Assembly: GCF_004664715.2 (NCBI RefSeq)
Contig: NC_051063.1
Coordinates: 67,041,518 to 67,105,517 of the forward strand
Length of the DNA: 64,000 nucleotides
Source: Peromyscus leucopus
Lineage: Eukaryota; Chordata; Mammalia; Rodentia; Cricetidae
Reading direction: 5' to 3'
In this document: positions 1-12,100 of the stretch, in pieces
How positions within the stretch are numbered: position 1 is the first letter of the stretch
Layout: each line of letters opens with the position of its first letter
Made by a program: the position numbers and the translations under genes
The notes under the pieces: generated by a model
The model's input: only the letters and a program-made list of their open reading frames with translations
What the model was told of the DNA's origin: nothing
The model's database searches: none

Positions 1-39
1 TTGAAAATAATATAAGCCTCGGAGTCTGAGCGGCTGCAG

Positions 40-180
40 GCCTAGGCGGGACCAGAGAAAACTCCAGCTACACTCTTCTGACCTCCATAGGCACCAAGCA
101 CACACATGGTACCCAAATACACATGTAGACAAAACATGTATGCACATACAATATACAAATCTAAAAGAAAAAAACCCACA
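40..180 (+). repeat. B2-type SINE, 3' part
   Basis: 'cactcttctgacctccataggcacc...cacacatggtac...tatacaaat' followed by an A-rich tail is the usual 3' end of a B2/B3-type SINE. The start is indistinct. Confidence 0.45.
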
Positions 181-440
181 GCTGCTCACCGTGGGCCTGT
201 GCAGAGGATCTTACAATGTTATTCCTGCAGGAGTGCCAGGCTTGGGACAAGGGTTCATGATGACCTAGTCTATGTCCAGCCCTTTAAAGTCCCTAAAACC
301 AGCTTACCTGAAGCCCTTCAAATCTGAACATCTGTGACTGTGTGACAGCTGTGACAACTACTCTTAAAACCACACACTGAAGAACGATGCACCACTCAAG
401 TGGGTCACTTCCGCTGGACCATTGCTACAACTTAACATCA
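181..440. other. Unique intergenic sequence
   Basis: No gene, repeat or regulatory signal recognised. Confidence 0.4.
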
Positions 441-446
441 GATACG

Positions 447-950
447 TGTGGTGGTATTGTGTTCCCCAAAATATTGTGTACTCTAATAAATTTATCTGGG
501 GTCAGAGAACAGACAGCCACTAGATACAAAGGCTAGAAAATGGTGGCACTCACACCTTTAATCCTAGCATTCCAGAGATAGAAATCCCTCTGGATCTCTG
601 TGAGTTCAAGGCCACATTGGAAATAGTCAAGCATGGTGACACACGCCTTTAATCCCAGAAAGCCAGCCTTTAATCCCAGGGAATAGTGGTAGAAAGCAGA
701 AAGATATATATAAGGCGTGAGGACCAGAAACTAGAAGCTTTTGGCTGGTTAAGCATTCAGGCTTTTGAGCAGTAATTCAGCTGAGACCCATTCCGGATGA
801 GGATTCAGAGGCCTCCAGTCTGAGGAGACAAGACCAGCTGAGGATCCGGCGAGGTGAGATAGCTGTGGCTTGTTCTGTCTCTCTGATCTACCCCAATAAC
901 TCGCCTCAGGTTTGATTTTATTAATAAGAACTTTTAAGATTCCTGCTACA
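447..950. mobile_element. Solo LTR of an endogenous retrovirus with TSD gatacg
   Basis: A 504 bp unit beginning TGTGGTGG and ending TACA, flanked by the direct repeat gatacg at 441-446 and 951-956 (gatacgtg also matches as 8 bp). TG...CA ends with a 6 bp duplication fit a class II (ERVK-like) LTR. Inside are two B1-like stretches (~545-612 and ~630-680) and a TATA-like atatatataagg near 705. No retroviral coding sequence remains. Confidence 0.75.
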
Positions 951-1141
951 GATACGTGCAGTGAAAGGGGGATGTGTTTACCAAGTACTAATTCTCATTT
1001 CTATGCAGAAATGCTTGAATTTGGTAACAAGTCCCAGCTGTCAATTTTCAAGAAAAATGTTTTGAAAACTTATTCAGAAATGGACTCTTGTTTCATGTTG
1101 AAATCTTAACTATTTGGAGGGTTTTGTTTGCCTTTTCTTTC

Positions 1142-1325
1142 TTAGAATTTTTTCATTTTTAATTATGTGTGTGTGGCTGTCCCTGGGTATGTGCACGTGC
1201 TTGTGTGCAGCTCTGTGCAGCTGCCCTCAGAGGACACGTATGCACCTGACATGGGTACGAGGACTCAAACTAGGGCCCTCTGTAAGAGCTATGTGTGCTC
1301 CTAAGTCCTGTGCCAACCCGAAAGC
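1142..1325 (-). repeat. B3/B2-type SINE, degenerate, antisense
   Basis: 'aattatgtgtgtgtggctg...gtgcagctgccctcagaggaca' matches the antisense B3/B2 pattern. Confidence 0.5.
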
Positions 1326-1329
1326 CTTT

Positions 1330-1460
1330 GTTTAGACCCTCTGAGACAAGGTCTCATGTATCTTGGGCTAAAGCTGAATGCCTCTGTCCACCTGCTAATC
1401 CTTCTGCCTACACCTCTGAGGGTCCAGATTACATGTGTGTCACGAAGAGCAGCAAATCTT
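1330..1460 (-). repeat. Degenerate B1/B4 SINE, antisense
   Basis: 'ctgagacaaggtctcatgta...' through 'ccagattacatgtgtgtca' is an old antisense B1-type segment. Confidence 0.45.
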
Positions 1461-1816
1461 CAGCTTTGAGCTTCAACTGTCAGGGCAGATGTTGTATGTG
1501 CACCCCTGCATAAACCACGTACCTGGAACATGTTCCACGATCTGGGAGGTGAGTTTTCTGGAGAACTGTCATTGACGTTTGACAATATTGGTCTCGTATA
1601 CAATTCACACCCTCTGCACACACTCCCCTCCTCTTCCTGACCCTTCTTCCCACCCAGCACCACCTCCTACCCTCTTGACTGTAGTATCTTTCAGTTCCTA
1701 GTATTTCCACACCCTCTTCTGGAATGTTCTTTGGGCCTTGGAAGAGGTGGTCCCATTTGGGGTCCAGCACTGAACAGTCACTTAAATAATGTAGTTATAT
1801 TAAATGACAAACTAAT

Positions 1817-1899
1817 ATATATGTGTGTGTGTGTGTGTGTCTGTGTGTCTGTGTGTGTGTGTGTGTCTGTGTGTCTGTGTGTGTGTTTGTGTGTGTGCT
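1817..1899. repeat. (TG)n microsatellite with interspersed TC
   Basis: TG dinucleotides interrupted by tctg units for about 80 bp. A reading frame across it is low complexity, not a gene. Confidence 0.95.
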
Positions 1900-1958
1900 T
1901 GCTATTTAAAAAAGAAAGAAAATCAGTCTCCACTTCAAACTCCTCAGCAGGATTAAAT

Positions 1959-2005
1959 AAGCACTTTTGTAAAGACTGAAAATGCCAGTCTTTACAAAAG
2001 TGCTT
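1959..2005. repeat. Perfect 20-bp inverted repeat with a 7-nt loop
   Basis: The arms 1959-1978 (aagcacttttgtaaagactg) and 1986-2005 are exact reverse complements around the loop aaaatgc. The fold would be a perfect short hairpin. No family was recognised. Confidence 0.9.
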
Positions 2006-2269
2006 TACTGAGAAGCCAAGGCTATGGACTTGACAACAAAGGCAGTGGATGGTCAGGATGCCACCCTGAGCTCAAGGGCAGCTCTGAAGGTGCACTGTAC
2101 CACACACCTCAGAAACTCCAGTGTGCCCTATGGGGTTAATCTTGTCAATTTGACTGGATTTAGAATTACCTAAGAGACACAGCTCTGAATGTATCTGTGT
2201 TTCCAGAAGGTTTAACCCTGAATGTAGACCACAGCATACTGTGGGCTGAGCTTTCAAACTGAAAATATT

Positions 2270-2432
2270 GGGCAGTGGTGGTGCACACTTGTAATCCCAG
2301 CACTCAGGAGGCGGGGACAGGCAGATCTCTGTGAGTTCGAGGCCAGCCTGGTCTACAAAGCGAGTTCCAGGATAGCCAGAGCTGTTACACAGAGAAACCC
2401 TGTCTTAAAAAAACAAAAAACAAGAACAAAAA
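2270..2432 (+). repeat. B1 SINE
   Basis: Near full-length B1 from gggcagtggtggtgcacac to gagaaaccctgtct, followed by an A-rich tail that leads into a (GGAA)n tract. Confidence 0.9.
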
Positions 2433-2435
2433 CAA

Positions 2436-2531
2436 GGAAGGAAGGAAGGAAGGAAGGAAGGAAGGAAGGAAGGAAGGAAGGAAGGAAGGAAGGAAGGAAG
2501 GAAGGAAGGAAGGAAGGAAGGAAGGAAGGAG
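2436..2531. repeat. (GGAA)n microsatellite
   Basis: About 23 uninterrupted aagg units, directly after the tail of the B1. Confidence 0.97.
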
Positions 2532-2549
2532 AGAAGGCCAGTCAGGTGA

Positions 2550-2960
2550 GGACCAGCATGCATCTCTCCACACTTCCTAAAAGGAAGTGCTTGTCAGGTA
2601 CTCCATCCCAGTAACCAGGAAAGTAACTGAGTACGGGGCAGGTCCACACATTCAGTTACAGGCAGAACAAGGGCAAACCAACCATGACCTTAGGTCACTA
2701 GTAGTCTTAAGAGCCACTTGGCTGAGCAGGACAAATGTGTCTAAATGCCAGAAAAGAGACAAGGGCAAGAACTTTGGAATGGCCATGAGTGACTTAACAC
2801 ACATCTTTGCCAGAGTGTGTGCTTCGAGTTTGTGAGTCACACCTACATGGAAAGCCCTCTCCTGATGGCTGCAGGTTAGTGTCCCCCAACTCAAAGGAAA
2901 ACCTCCCCACCAAGATAGGCTTTCATTGCCTTGACCCCCCTACCCCACAGTGCCACTCCC
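2550..2960. other. Unique intergenic sequence
   Basis: No gene or repeat recognised; the short open frames here are not convincing. Confidence 0.4.
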
Positions 2961-2974
2961 TACTTATTACAAAA

Positions 2975-3495
2975 GCAGAGTTGAGGGGAAAGTCTGTACC
3001 AGGCTCTCTCTTCCAGCCACCAACCTGCCCCAAATCAACACGGAGACCTCTTATTAGTTATGAATGCTCGTTAGGTACATTTCTGGCTAGCTCTTTTAAC
3101 TGAAATGAACCTGTTTTCTCTTTATCTACCTTTTGCCTCGGGGCTTTTGACTTTTCTTTCCTTCTGCATATCTTACTTTCACTGCTTCTGGCTGGCTGGC
3201 TGGCGGCTGCCTGGCTTCTGGGCCCAGTCATGTCTGTCTCCTTCTCCTCGATCTCTTCACACTTCTTTTGAGCCTAGATTTGTCCTTGTATTTATTCTCT
3301 CTGCCTGCCAGCCCTGCCTATCCTTCTCCTGCCTAGCTATTGGCCGGTCAGGCCTTAGGCAGGAAAGGTGAAACACATCTTTCCATAATTAAACAAGTGC
3401 ATCATAAACACACCTTTACACAGTTAAAGCAATATTCTACAGCATAAACAAATGTAACACATCTTTACATAAATATTCCACAACAAAAGTCCATT
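2975..3495 (+). repeat. Rodent LTR-like interspersed repeat
   Basis: Carries the pattern 'cacggagacctcttattagttatgaatgctcg...ctgcttctggctggctggc...tagctattggccggtcagg...aggcaggaaaggtgaaacacatctttccata...atattccacaaca', seen in many rodent loci. A relative lies at 16395-16765. The family name is not certain. Confidence 0.6.
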
Positions 3496-3499
3496 CCTA

Positions 3500-4315
3500 C
3501 AGGCTCATCTTCCAAAGCAGACACAAATTCCTAAGAACCCTTCTCTATCAAGGAAGTTATTTTCAGATATAAATAAACACACTGACTGACCAGTGGTGTG
3601 AGGCCCTCTAATTCCTACTTAGCCAGCATCGTCTAGGGGAATCATGCTTATGGGGGAACTGGTTTCCCTGGTGACAAGTAAATTAAGCCACAGTGACATG
3701 AGTCTCTGTTGAGAGCCCCTCCAGGGCTGGCAGTCCTTAGTGCCTCCAGACTTCACTCTCAGCCCCCATTCATGATGAATCCCACGTCACACCCTGGAGG
3801 CTGCAGAAGCCAGCCATACCAGATCACCTAGGACCACTCCCTAGAGACACTGGTGTCCCAAGACATGTCCAAACTTGCTCAGCTCCACACAGCACACACT
3901 TGGCAGTCTCCTCAAACAGGCACCAAATAAAACATCCAAACAATACTGCAGCCTTTCCCCAGGAAGTAAGTGGATGTCGCTGGAAACAAAGCTGCCTCTA
4001 GAACAGAAGTAGACTTCAACTTTGACAAAAGGTGTCTACAAAAGCAGGCTGTCTTCAGCCCATTCACAAACTCTCTTCTGCTAGAAAGCCTGACAACAGA
4101 AGTTCAACTGGACCCCCCAAACGCTTTACTTCCAAATTGTATCTAATAAAATCAGGCTAGGAGCAGCCGCCAGTCAAGATCTCTTAATCACCCCAATGGC
4201 TCCCCGCCTCACTGTTACCACCTACTTATCCTGGGGTCAGGAGAACAAATAACAGAACTTAAGGAATTCATAAAATAAAATTAATTAGGTATTAATAAAA
4301 TAAACTAGGGTAAGA
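3500..4315. other. Unique intergenic sequence
   Basis: No coding potential, SINE or LTR recognised in these 800 bases. Confidence 0.4.
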
Positions 4316-4317
4316 TA

Positions 4318-4466
4318 ATAAGGAAGGGAGGAGAGGGAGAGGGGATAAAGACACAACGAAGGGGGCAGGGAGGATGGGTAGTCCTGGAAGAGGCTGGGGA
4401 GAAGAGCAGAGGGCAAACATGATCAAAACCCGTTCTATGAAATTTTCAAATAAAAATATATTAAAT
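4318..4466 (+). mobile_element. L1 3' end fragment
   Basis: Purine-rich gggaggagagg... followed by 'gggcaaacatgatcaaaacccgttctatgaaattttcaaataaaaatat' is the terminal 3' UTR of a rodent L1 with its polyadenylation signal. Confidence 0.7.
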
Positions 4467-4547
4467 TGGCTTGTTTACTTATATTAAAAGTTAGATATTT
4501 TATCTCAATGTGGGGGAAACACTACATCAATCTATAGTCACAAAGGT

Positions 4548-4900
4548 ATGTGTTGGCGAGTCTTGTCAATCACCTGAGAAAAAAACTACGTGAGGATTTT
4601 CCAGTTTGGGCGGGTGTGAGGGATTGTCTTTATTAGGTTAGCTGAGGCAGGAAGACCCAGCCCACTGTGAATGGCACCGTTCTGAGGACTGGGCCCTGAA
4701 CTGTGTAAAAGCCACAAGGAATGCACGCATGCATTCTCGCCTTGTTCTTGCTGCTTGCTTCAAGCTCCTGACCTGACTTCTGTACAATGATGAGCTGTGG
4801 CCTGGTACTGAAACCAAATAAACCATTTCTCACCCAAGTTAGCTAGTTTTTGTCAGGGTGATCTATCACAATAGCAGAGATGAAGCTAGAATACTTAGGA
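4548..4900 (+). repeat. Rodent interspersed repeat, 'gtcaacttgacac' family, degenerate
   Basis: Shares with the copies at 26232, 41848 and 51061 the segments 'cccagcccactgtg', 'gatgagctgtggcctgg...ccaaataaaccatttctc', and 'tttttgtcagggtgatctatcacaatagcagag'. The name is not certain; an old non-autonomous DNA or MaLR-type element is likely. Confidence 0.6.
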
Positions 4901-5024
4901 TAAGGTGGAATAGGACACAGAGCATTTGTAGATTTAAAAAAAAAAAAAAATCCTAAAAGCCATGTACAAATCATTTCAGTTTGGGAGCCTAAGAAAACCT
5001 TCCTGCAGATGTCCCCATGGAGTC

Positions 5025-5315
5025 CAGCTTTAGCCCTTCATCCCCAGTTGATGGTGCTCTTCGGGAGGTTTAGGTGGCCTTGTGTGAGGAAGTATGTCAC
5101 TGGGGACAGGCTCTGGGAGTTTAAGGGTTACATCATTTAAGTCCTCTATCTCTGCTTCATGCTTAAGGTTCAAGATGTGAATCCTCAGCTTCTGCTCCAG
5201 ACACCATGCCTGTGACTTACTATCATAAATCCCTGCCCAAATAAATCCTTTCTTCTATAAAATGCCTTGGTCACAAGTGTTTAACTCATCCATAGAAGAG
5301 TGACTAATATAGTCA
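5025..5315 (+). repeat. Old rodent interspersed repeat, relative of 63230-63560
   Basis: 'cagttgatggtgctcttcgggaggtttaggtggccttgtgtgaggaagtatgtcactgggg...aaataaatcctttcttctataaaatgccttggtca' parallels the better-kept copy near the right end of the window. Confidence 0.55.
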
Positions 5316-5810
5316 GACCTCCATGAGGCACACAGGAAGCCACACCTTGGTAAGAACATCTATCTGCATTTAAGTTTTACTTATACAATGATTTTCATTT
5401 AAGTGGAAATAAAGAGCCTTGTTCTCCAGAAAATCCCCTCATAGGCATCCTGTCCTAGGAAGCCAGGCCCAACCACCTTTAAAACGTGGGCTACTTCAGT
5501 CCCTGTGCCTTGCACTTCACAGGACCGAGGTTAGGAGCAGCAGCTCAGGAGCTCTGGAGAGGCTGGGTCTGTACTCCCTCCCTGGCTGTGTTCATTCCAA
5601 TTACTGGACACAGCCTTTCCTTCTTAGAGACAGTGCTCACAGCCCAGAGCAGCAAGCTAAGACCATTTAAGAACATCCCACAGGCAGCAAATGCCCAGAT
5701 CCCACAGCTATGAATTCAGAAATCCTAAGTAAGGCTTGTGCCAGCAAAGCATGATGGGACAAGTGTTTCTCACATATGTAGAGTCAGGGTGGAAAAATAT
5801 ACATTTAAAA
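5316..5810. other. Unique intergenic sequence
   Basis: No gene or repeat recognised. Overlapping short open frames at 5419-5713 lack any family resemblance. Confidence 0.4.
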
Positions 5811-5811
5811 T

Positions 5812-6912
5812 TCAACTGAAGAATGGATAAAGAAAATGTAGCACATATGCACAATGGAGTACTACTCAACAGAGAAAAACAATGACATCATGAGGTTTGC
5901 AGGCAAATGGATGGATCTAGAAAATATCATCCTGAGTGAGGTAACCCAGACTCAGAAAGACAAACATGGTATGTACTCACTCATAAGTGGATACTAGATG
6001 TGAAGCGAGGGATAACTAGATTGCAACCCACAGCTCCAGGGAGACAGGCTGGTAGGGAGGACCCTGGGAGGGATACAGGGATCACCCATCGAGGGAGAGG
6101 TGGATGGGATCTACATGAGCAAGCTGGGGGGGGGGGGGGTAATGGAGGGCAAGAGACGGGAGAATGAGAGCTTAGAGGAGCAGGAGGTTCGAGCTGGATC
6201 AGGAGCAGAGTGGGAGAGCAGGGAAGGAGATACCATGAGGGGTAATGGGAAGAAGCAAAGTGCTAGGGAGGTCCCCAGGAACCCACTGGCAGAGGTTGAG
6301 AAGGTACCTGAGCTGACCTACTCTGGTGATCAGATGGCTGAATACCCTAGCTGACATCACAGAACCCCCATCCAGTGATTGATGGAAGCAGATGCAGAGA
6401 TCCACAGCCGGGTCCCAGGTGGAACTCCAGGGGTCCAGTGGATGAGAGAAAGGAGGGATTCTATGAGCAAGAGATATCAAGACCATGATTGGAAGGAGTG
6501 CAGAAACAACTAGCCAAACTAGTAGAAACACATGAACTGTGAACCAATAGCTGAGGAGCCCCTGTGGTACTGGACTAGGCCCTCTAGATAAGTGAGACAG
6601 TTGTTTGGCTTGAATTGTTTAGGGGACCCCCAGGCAGTGGGATCGGGACCCGTCCCTGGTGCATGAGCCGGCCTTTTGGAGCCTGGTGCCTATGGTGGGA
6701 CACTGCACAGCCTTGGTGCAGGAAGGAGGGACTTGGACCTGCCTCAACTGAATGTACCAGGTTCTGCTGACTCCCATGGGGAGACCTTGCCTTGGAGGGG
6801 GTGGGAGTGGGGGGGGGGTTGAGGGGAATGGCTGGAGGTGGGAGGAGGGAGGACGAGGGAATCTGTGGTTGATATGTAAAATGAATGAAAAACTTAATTA
6901 AAAAAATTTTTT
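5812..6912 (+). mobile_element. 5'-truncated LINE-1, 3' UTR region
   Basis: Starts at 'gaagaatggataaagaaaatgtagcacatatg', with 'tactactcaacagagaaaaacaatgacatcatgagg' and 'catggtatgtactcactcataagtggatactagatgtgaag', the standard end of rodent L1. It continues through a G-run (~6127-6140) to 'gttgatatgtaaaatgaatgaaaaacttaattaaaaaaa'. About 1.1 kb with no functional coding capacity, lying just downstream of the Glrx3 3' end. Confidence 0.85.
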
Positions 6913-7224
6913 TTCATGGCTCTTGGAATATTCTCTACTTATCGGAAGGCATAATTAGTATATTCACTGCAATGATCAAAATAACTTGTAGTCCTGTAAG
7001 ACTGAAGGGTGCTTCCTTACTCTTGGTCACTACTGTTCCCTCTACAGATATTGGGACAAAAGTGTTCTGGCTTTCTGAAGGTGGTCTGGATAAACATCGC
7101 TGTCGGCAGAATAAGCCTTTTGGTTGCATTTTCCAAGGCTGTGAAGAGCTCTCTGGCCAGTGAGGGGAGCCATTGGGCTGGCACCGGAGTCTGCTAAGCT
7201 CTACTGCACACTGCTTTCTTTGTG

Positions 7225-7560
7225 AGAGGCCTTTATTTCCTGACGGCCTTTCCTAATTGCTACAAGAGGCCCGTGTGTTAAGAGAGAGCTTTAAAGGAAT
7301 TAGTGACAGTGACTGTACGTTACAAAGATATTCCACACATAAATTCTACACATAATCATTTTTAGCTGAATCTGAAGAGTTTATTGCCTTCTATGTTTCA
7401 TGGAAAATGTAACATGTTTCTTCAGCACAGCTCTGAAAGGCAGAGCACAGCTGGGTGAGACCAATTTCTACTCCTAGTCCACTTCTCAGGACCAAACCAT
7501 CAACTGTTCCACTGTACTTAAATATTTCTTGCAGTCCTTGGACACCATGCTTAACATTTA
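7225..7560 (-). other. Glrx3: Probable Glrx3 3' UTR
   Basis: Repeat-free DNA directly downstream of the stop. AATAAA hexamers on the minus strand lie at 7557-7562 (overlapping the stop), 7380-7385 and 7232-7237. The second and third would give 3' UTRs of about 200 and 350 nt. The true cleavage site cannot be told from sequence alone. Confidence 0.55.
7380..7385 (-). terminator. Candidate Glrx3 polyadenylation signal AATAAA
   Basis: Perfect AATAAA on the minus strand, about 180 nt after the stop codon. A second perfect hexamer at 7232-7237 is an equally good candidate. Confidence 0.45.
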
Positions 7561-7611
7561 TTAATTTTCTCCTTTCAATATAGGCAGCAATTCACCGTTG
7601 TCTTTCAGTTC
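7561..7611 (-). CDS. Glrx3: Glrx3 exon 11, terminal coding part
   Basis: Encodes [16 protein letters not shown] and the TAA stop (7561-7563). The acceptor has a long T-rich tract (tttttttttttaatttttag). The C-terminus matches mammalian GLRX3. Confidence 0.95.
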   Translation of the reverse strand, partial: ELKDNGELLPILKGEN

Positions 7612-8988
7612 CTAAAAATTAAAAAAAAAAAGCAGGTATGCGTGAGTGTACAATCATGCAAAAAAAAATGTATCTAAGCAATAAGCTTTTACCCGTATCT
7701 GACACCAAAAGGGTATCTACTGAGCCAAACTTGCAAGTTTTCAACATGTCAACATTCTTACACCATAAATCAAAGTACAAGGGACAGCAGTAGAGCATTG
7801 ACCTAACATGCCAAGGCCCTGGGTTCAAGTCTCCCTCTTCTTTCTCCTCTCCTCTTTCTCTGCACAAGTAAAAATGAACATAAACTATACATTAGAATTT
7901 ATTTTAAAGCAAATACAGCCACCTTTGTATTCATGGAGACTGACTGTGGATTCACTACAGACCAAGAACAGTCTTTACAGAAGACGGTGTGTAGAAAACA
8001 CAGTCCACACCACTCGAATGCTGAACTTGGTCTCCAAGTTATAATGTGAATGTTATTATGCTGTGTTGCTTGGGAAATAATGACAAGGAAAACACTGGTA
8101 CACTGTTGGGAGCATGAAGGTCCGTGCACCCACAGATCTCCAGGGAAACTAAGAATATTAACCACGCAGGATTGTTGTTTTTTGGTTTTTTTTTTCCCAC
8201 GCAAAAGATGGAAAACCTGTTCTTCTATCCAGAAAGCTGGGAAGTGGAGGTGATTAATAGCTTGGTGATCAGTGTTATCTGTTGTGCCAGGCCATATCAA
8301 TCTTCTACAACCAGGTCCAGAGGTGGCTAGTAATCTAAATGACCATTATATTACTTATATAGCCATGGGCTCCCCAAGCTCCCACAACCAGAACCTGAGA
8401 TACCTAATAATCTAAATGGACCCTTACATTATCCGTATAGCCAGGGGCTCCCCCAAGCTCCCCTAACCAGGACTAAAGGTGGCTAATAGCCCAAATAACC
8501 TCCTTGCTATCTGTATGACTGAACCAGGCTAGATCCTTCCTTAGACCCTTAAGCTAGCACAGGTAGCCTGTCTCTAGAACCCATCTCCTTGGAAGAAATG
8601 ACATATACTTGAGTTTCGATGCAATTACCTTCATTGTGCACCAGGGACTGTATTACACCAGGAACTTTTTTCTAAATTATACTGGGTTTAAATACATTGG
8701 CAATAAACTGCCCGGCATCAGACTCCCTGAAGTTTGATTCAGGTTGACAAGTCAATTTTTCATTCTCCCTCTTCTTGGTTTGCTTCCCTGTCTAACATGA
8801 CACCTGCAAGAACTCCCTCAGTACATGTTCACAACAGACTAAAAAATGTTGAGACAGTGTCTCATTATGTACCTCTGGCTGTCCCAGAACTCACTATGTA
8901 GACCAGGCTGACCTTGAACTCAAAGAGATCTGCCTGTCTCTGCCTGTCAAGTACTAGAATTAAAAGCATGCACATACCACCGAGTCCA

Positions 8989-9055
<67 letters not shown>

Positions 9056-9059
9056 GTGA

Positions 9060-9110
<51 letters not shown>

Positions 9111-12100
9111 CTTCAGGGGTTGAATCTGCACATCTAAAACCCACAGATAGGAGGGTTGGAAAAACAATCTCAGGTTACAAAGTTAACCACTGAGCCCAGG
9201 CAGCCATAGTTCAGGCACACAATAGATCAGGCAGCCTTCAGTAGCATCCAGTCTTCTGAGTCTCTCTTCCTTGTGCACAAGCCAACAGTCTGCTGCACCA
9301 CAGTCCATTTTTCTAATCTCCAAGTTTATAACTAAGCTATGGTGAGAAGCAGATGAACGCCACATAATAAGAATCTTTCCCTCTGATTCTGATACTGAAG
9401 AGCTTCTTTCTCCTCTGAGAGCAGACAGCTCGGACATCTTCACTAGGCATTTTAAATCACTCAAACAAAGGCTCCAAGTTCAAGCATTCCTCACTTCCTC
9501 TAGTGTCTGTCAATAGCGGCCTTTTCCAGGACACCTGACTGAACAAGTCAGAGTTACTGATCAGTCAACAAAAACAAAAAGTACCAAAGCTCTAACAGAG
9601 GCTAATCAGAATTAACATATGGAATGTACACTAATGAAGAGATGAAAAACTGCATTCTAAGAAATACAAAGCGACAGCTCCAAAAACCTTCAAGAAAAAA
9701 TGAGAGAAGTAGCATCAACTTGCAAATGCACATGTTCTAAGCAAAGATCATAGAATACCCCAAAAGTTTAAAACTACTTCCTGGTCTCCCAAGACCTCAT
9801 GGCTAAGGCATGGGCTGTGAGACATTCAGACAACAGGCTCAAAAGCATCTAGAATCGAAAGACAGTTTGTACCTTACTAAGATATCTACCTACATTTGAT
9901 TTGTGTGCACCTAGATATTAAAGTAACAAATGCACACTTACCTTGTTGCTTCAAGGCTACGCAAAAGCTACAGTTCTTTTCTTTTTTTTTCCCCCCCTAC
10001 CTTATTTTCAAAGGGCCATCAAACTCTACACTGGGCAGGAAACAAAGCAATCCTGAACCATCAAGACAGAACAGCCCTGCAACTGCCTCGGGCCCTGATT
10101 TCCTAGACACGTTAGCTGGTCCAGATATTGAGTTTCTTCACATTGTGAAAGCCTATTTTTCTGGTTTTTTGGTTTTAGTTTTTCGAGACAGGGTTTCTCT
10201 GTGTAGTTCTGGCTGTCCTAGACAAGGTCTGCCTCTGCCTCCTGAGTGCTGGGATTAAAGGCATTCGCCAACACCGCCCGGCAAAAGCCTGTTTTTAAAG
10301 CTTTTATTTTATAATGTTTAACTATTTTAAAAAACTGTTTTCCACATGAAACTCAGAGAAACTTTCCCCCAAACAATCAGAAGGCCTGAGGGCAGTCTCC
10401 AGCCCTTGAGGAGAAGCTGTCCCCACTGTCATGAGTCACATGTGTCCCCTCAACACACTATCCAAGGCAGTGGGATGAGATGGGTCTACCAAAGCTGCAG
10501 CTTTCCATTATATGTTTACATTAACCAACACAGCTAATAAGTAGTTACTAGTAAATGAGGCCACCTTCTAGCACAAAAAAAAAAAAAGGTAGCTCCATTT
10601 AAAAGACAAGAAAAAAGTTTTTAACTGCCTAATAACCATTTACCAAGTTCATAAAATAAACAGAGCATCAGGAAGGATTCGAAGGAATATAAGGCCAGCG
10701 CTAGCAACTCACACCTGTAACTTCAGCACTAGGAAGACAGAGACAGACAAAAAGACTGCTACAAGGCCAGCCTGGTCTACAGAAGGAGCTCAAAGACAAC
10801 TTGGACTACAGAACAAGATCTTGTCTCAACAGAAAAATAAGAAGCATGTAACATACAGCACCTGCTTTATACAGAATTACACTCTACCAGCTAACAGTCC
10901 TGTCACTTGGCAGAGGTGACCCGCAGCCATATGGCATGGGGGCCAAGAGACTCTTGCCTCAGTCTCCTACTCCTCATCCTCACTCCTGTACCTGAGGTAG
11001 GATGGGGAAAAGGAAAATGGCCCAGAGAAACAATTACAATAACAAAAAAAGAAGGAGCTTAAGAGTTTTGGGACAGATATGTTTCTGGCAGGAAAAGTGT
11101 ACAAATTTATGAGGAAGTTGGACTCTGAAGGATGGAGAAAAAAGATTTAATTACGGATGATACAAGGAAATCTAAAGTTGGGGGAACCGAATAAAGATGG
11201 CTAGTAGACAAGAAAACGGGAAGGCAGCTGTGCTGCAGTTAGCACCGCAGGGTCCTGAGTTCATCTGGACCTTCAGCTGTAGAGTTTAGCTCTCCTTGGC
11301 AGCTGGCAGCAGTTGAAGAATTTGAAGACAGGTCAGAGCAGGAGTAAGCATGAGACACTAAGACACATACCCAGAGGATGCTGAATGTGAGGATGCAGAA
11401 AAGATGAGCCAGACAACACTAAAGCTGGATGATTAACAACTCAATTCTTGAGAATAGCAATGAAAAGCACTTACCTTAACAATATCCAATCCTCCAACAA
11501 GCTCCCCTCTCACATACAGCTGAGGGTAGGTTGGCCAGTTCGAGAATGTTTTTAATCCCTGCCGCACCTAAAGAAACGACAGGAATCTTGAAGTCATTCC
11601 ACCAGACCCTGTGACTAAAGCTAAAACATGGGATGAAACAGAAAACCCAGAACTTACTTCTTCATCCTCCAGTATATCGAAAGTTTCATAATCAACCCTG
11701 AAAAAGGGAGAAAGCTTTTTAACAGGTGCTCACTTTAAACAAAAAACATAAAAACCTACCTAATGTTTTTAATACAATCAAGAAAAGCATTCCCTGCTAA
11801 CAAAACTTACTACAGAAGGCCTACTATAAAGCAAGGGGAATGACTTTATCATCGGGCTTGTCATCCTAAGACAAAATTACTAGTCTTTGATGAACAAAAC
11901 TAGCTACAGCAGGAGCTGCCAAAATTCTCTTATGTATTTATGGGGATAGTGGAAGGCCAAGGCATTTGTGTGGAGGTCAGTGGACAATCTGTAGGAGTCG
12001 GTTCTCTCTCTCTACTATTTGTGTCCCAGGGATCAAGTTTAGGTCATCAATCTTGGGGACAAGCACCTTTACCCTCTAAGCCACCTTGCTTGCCCCCAGC

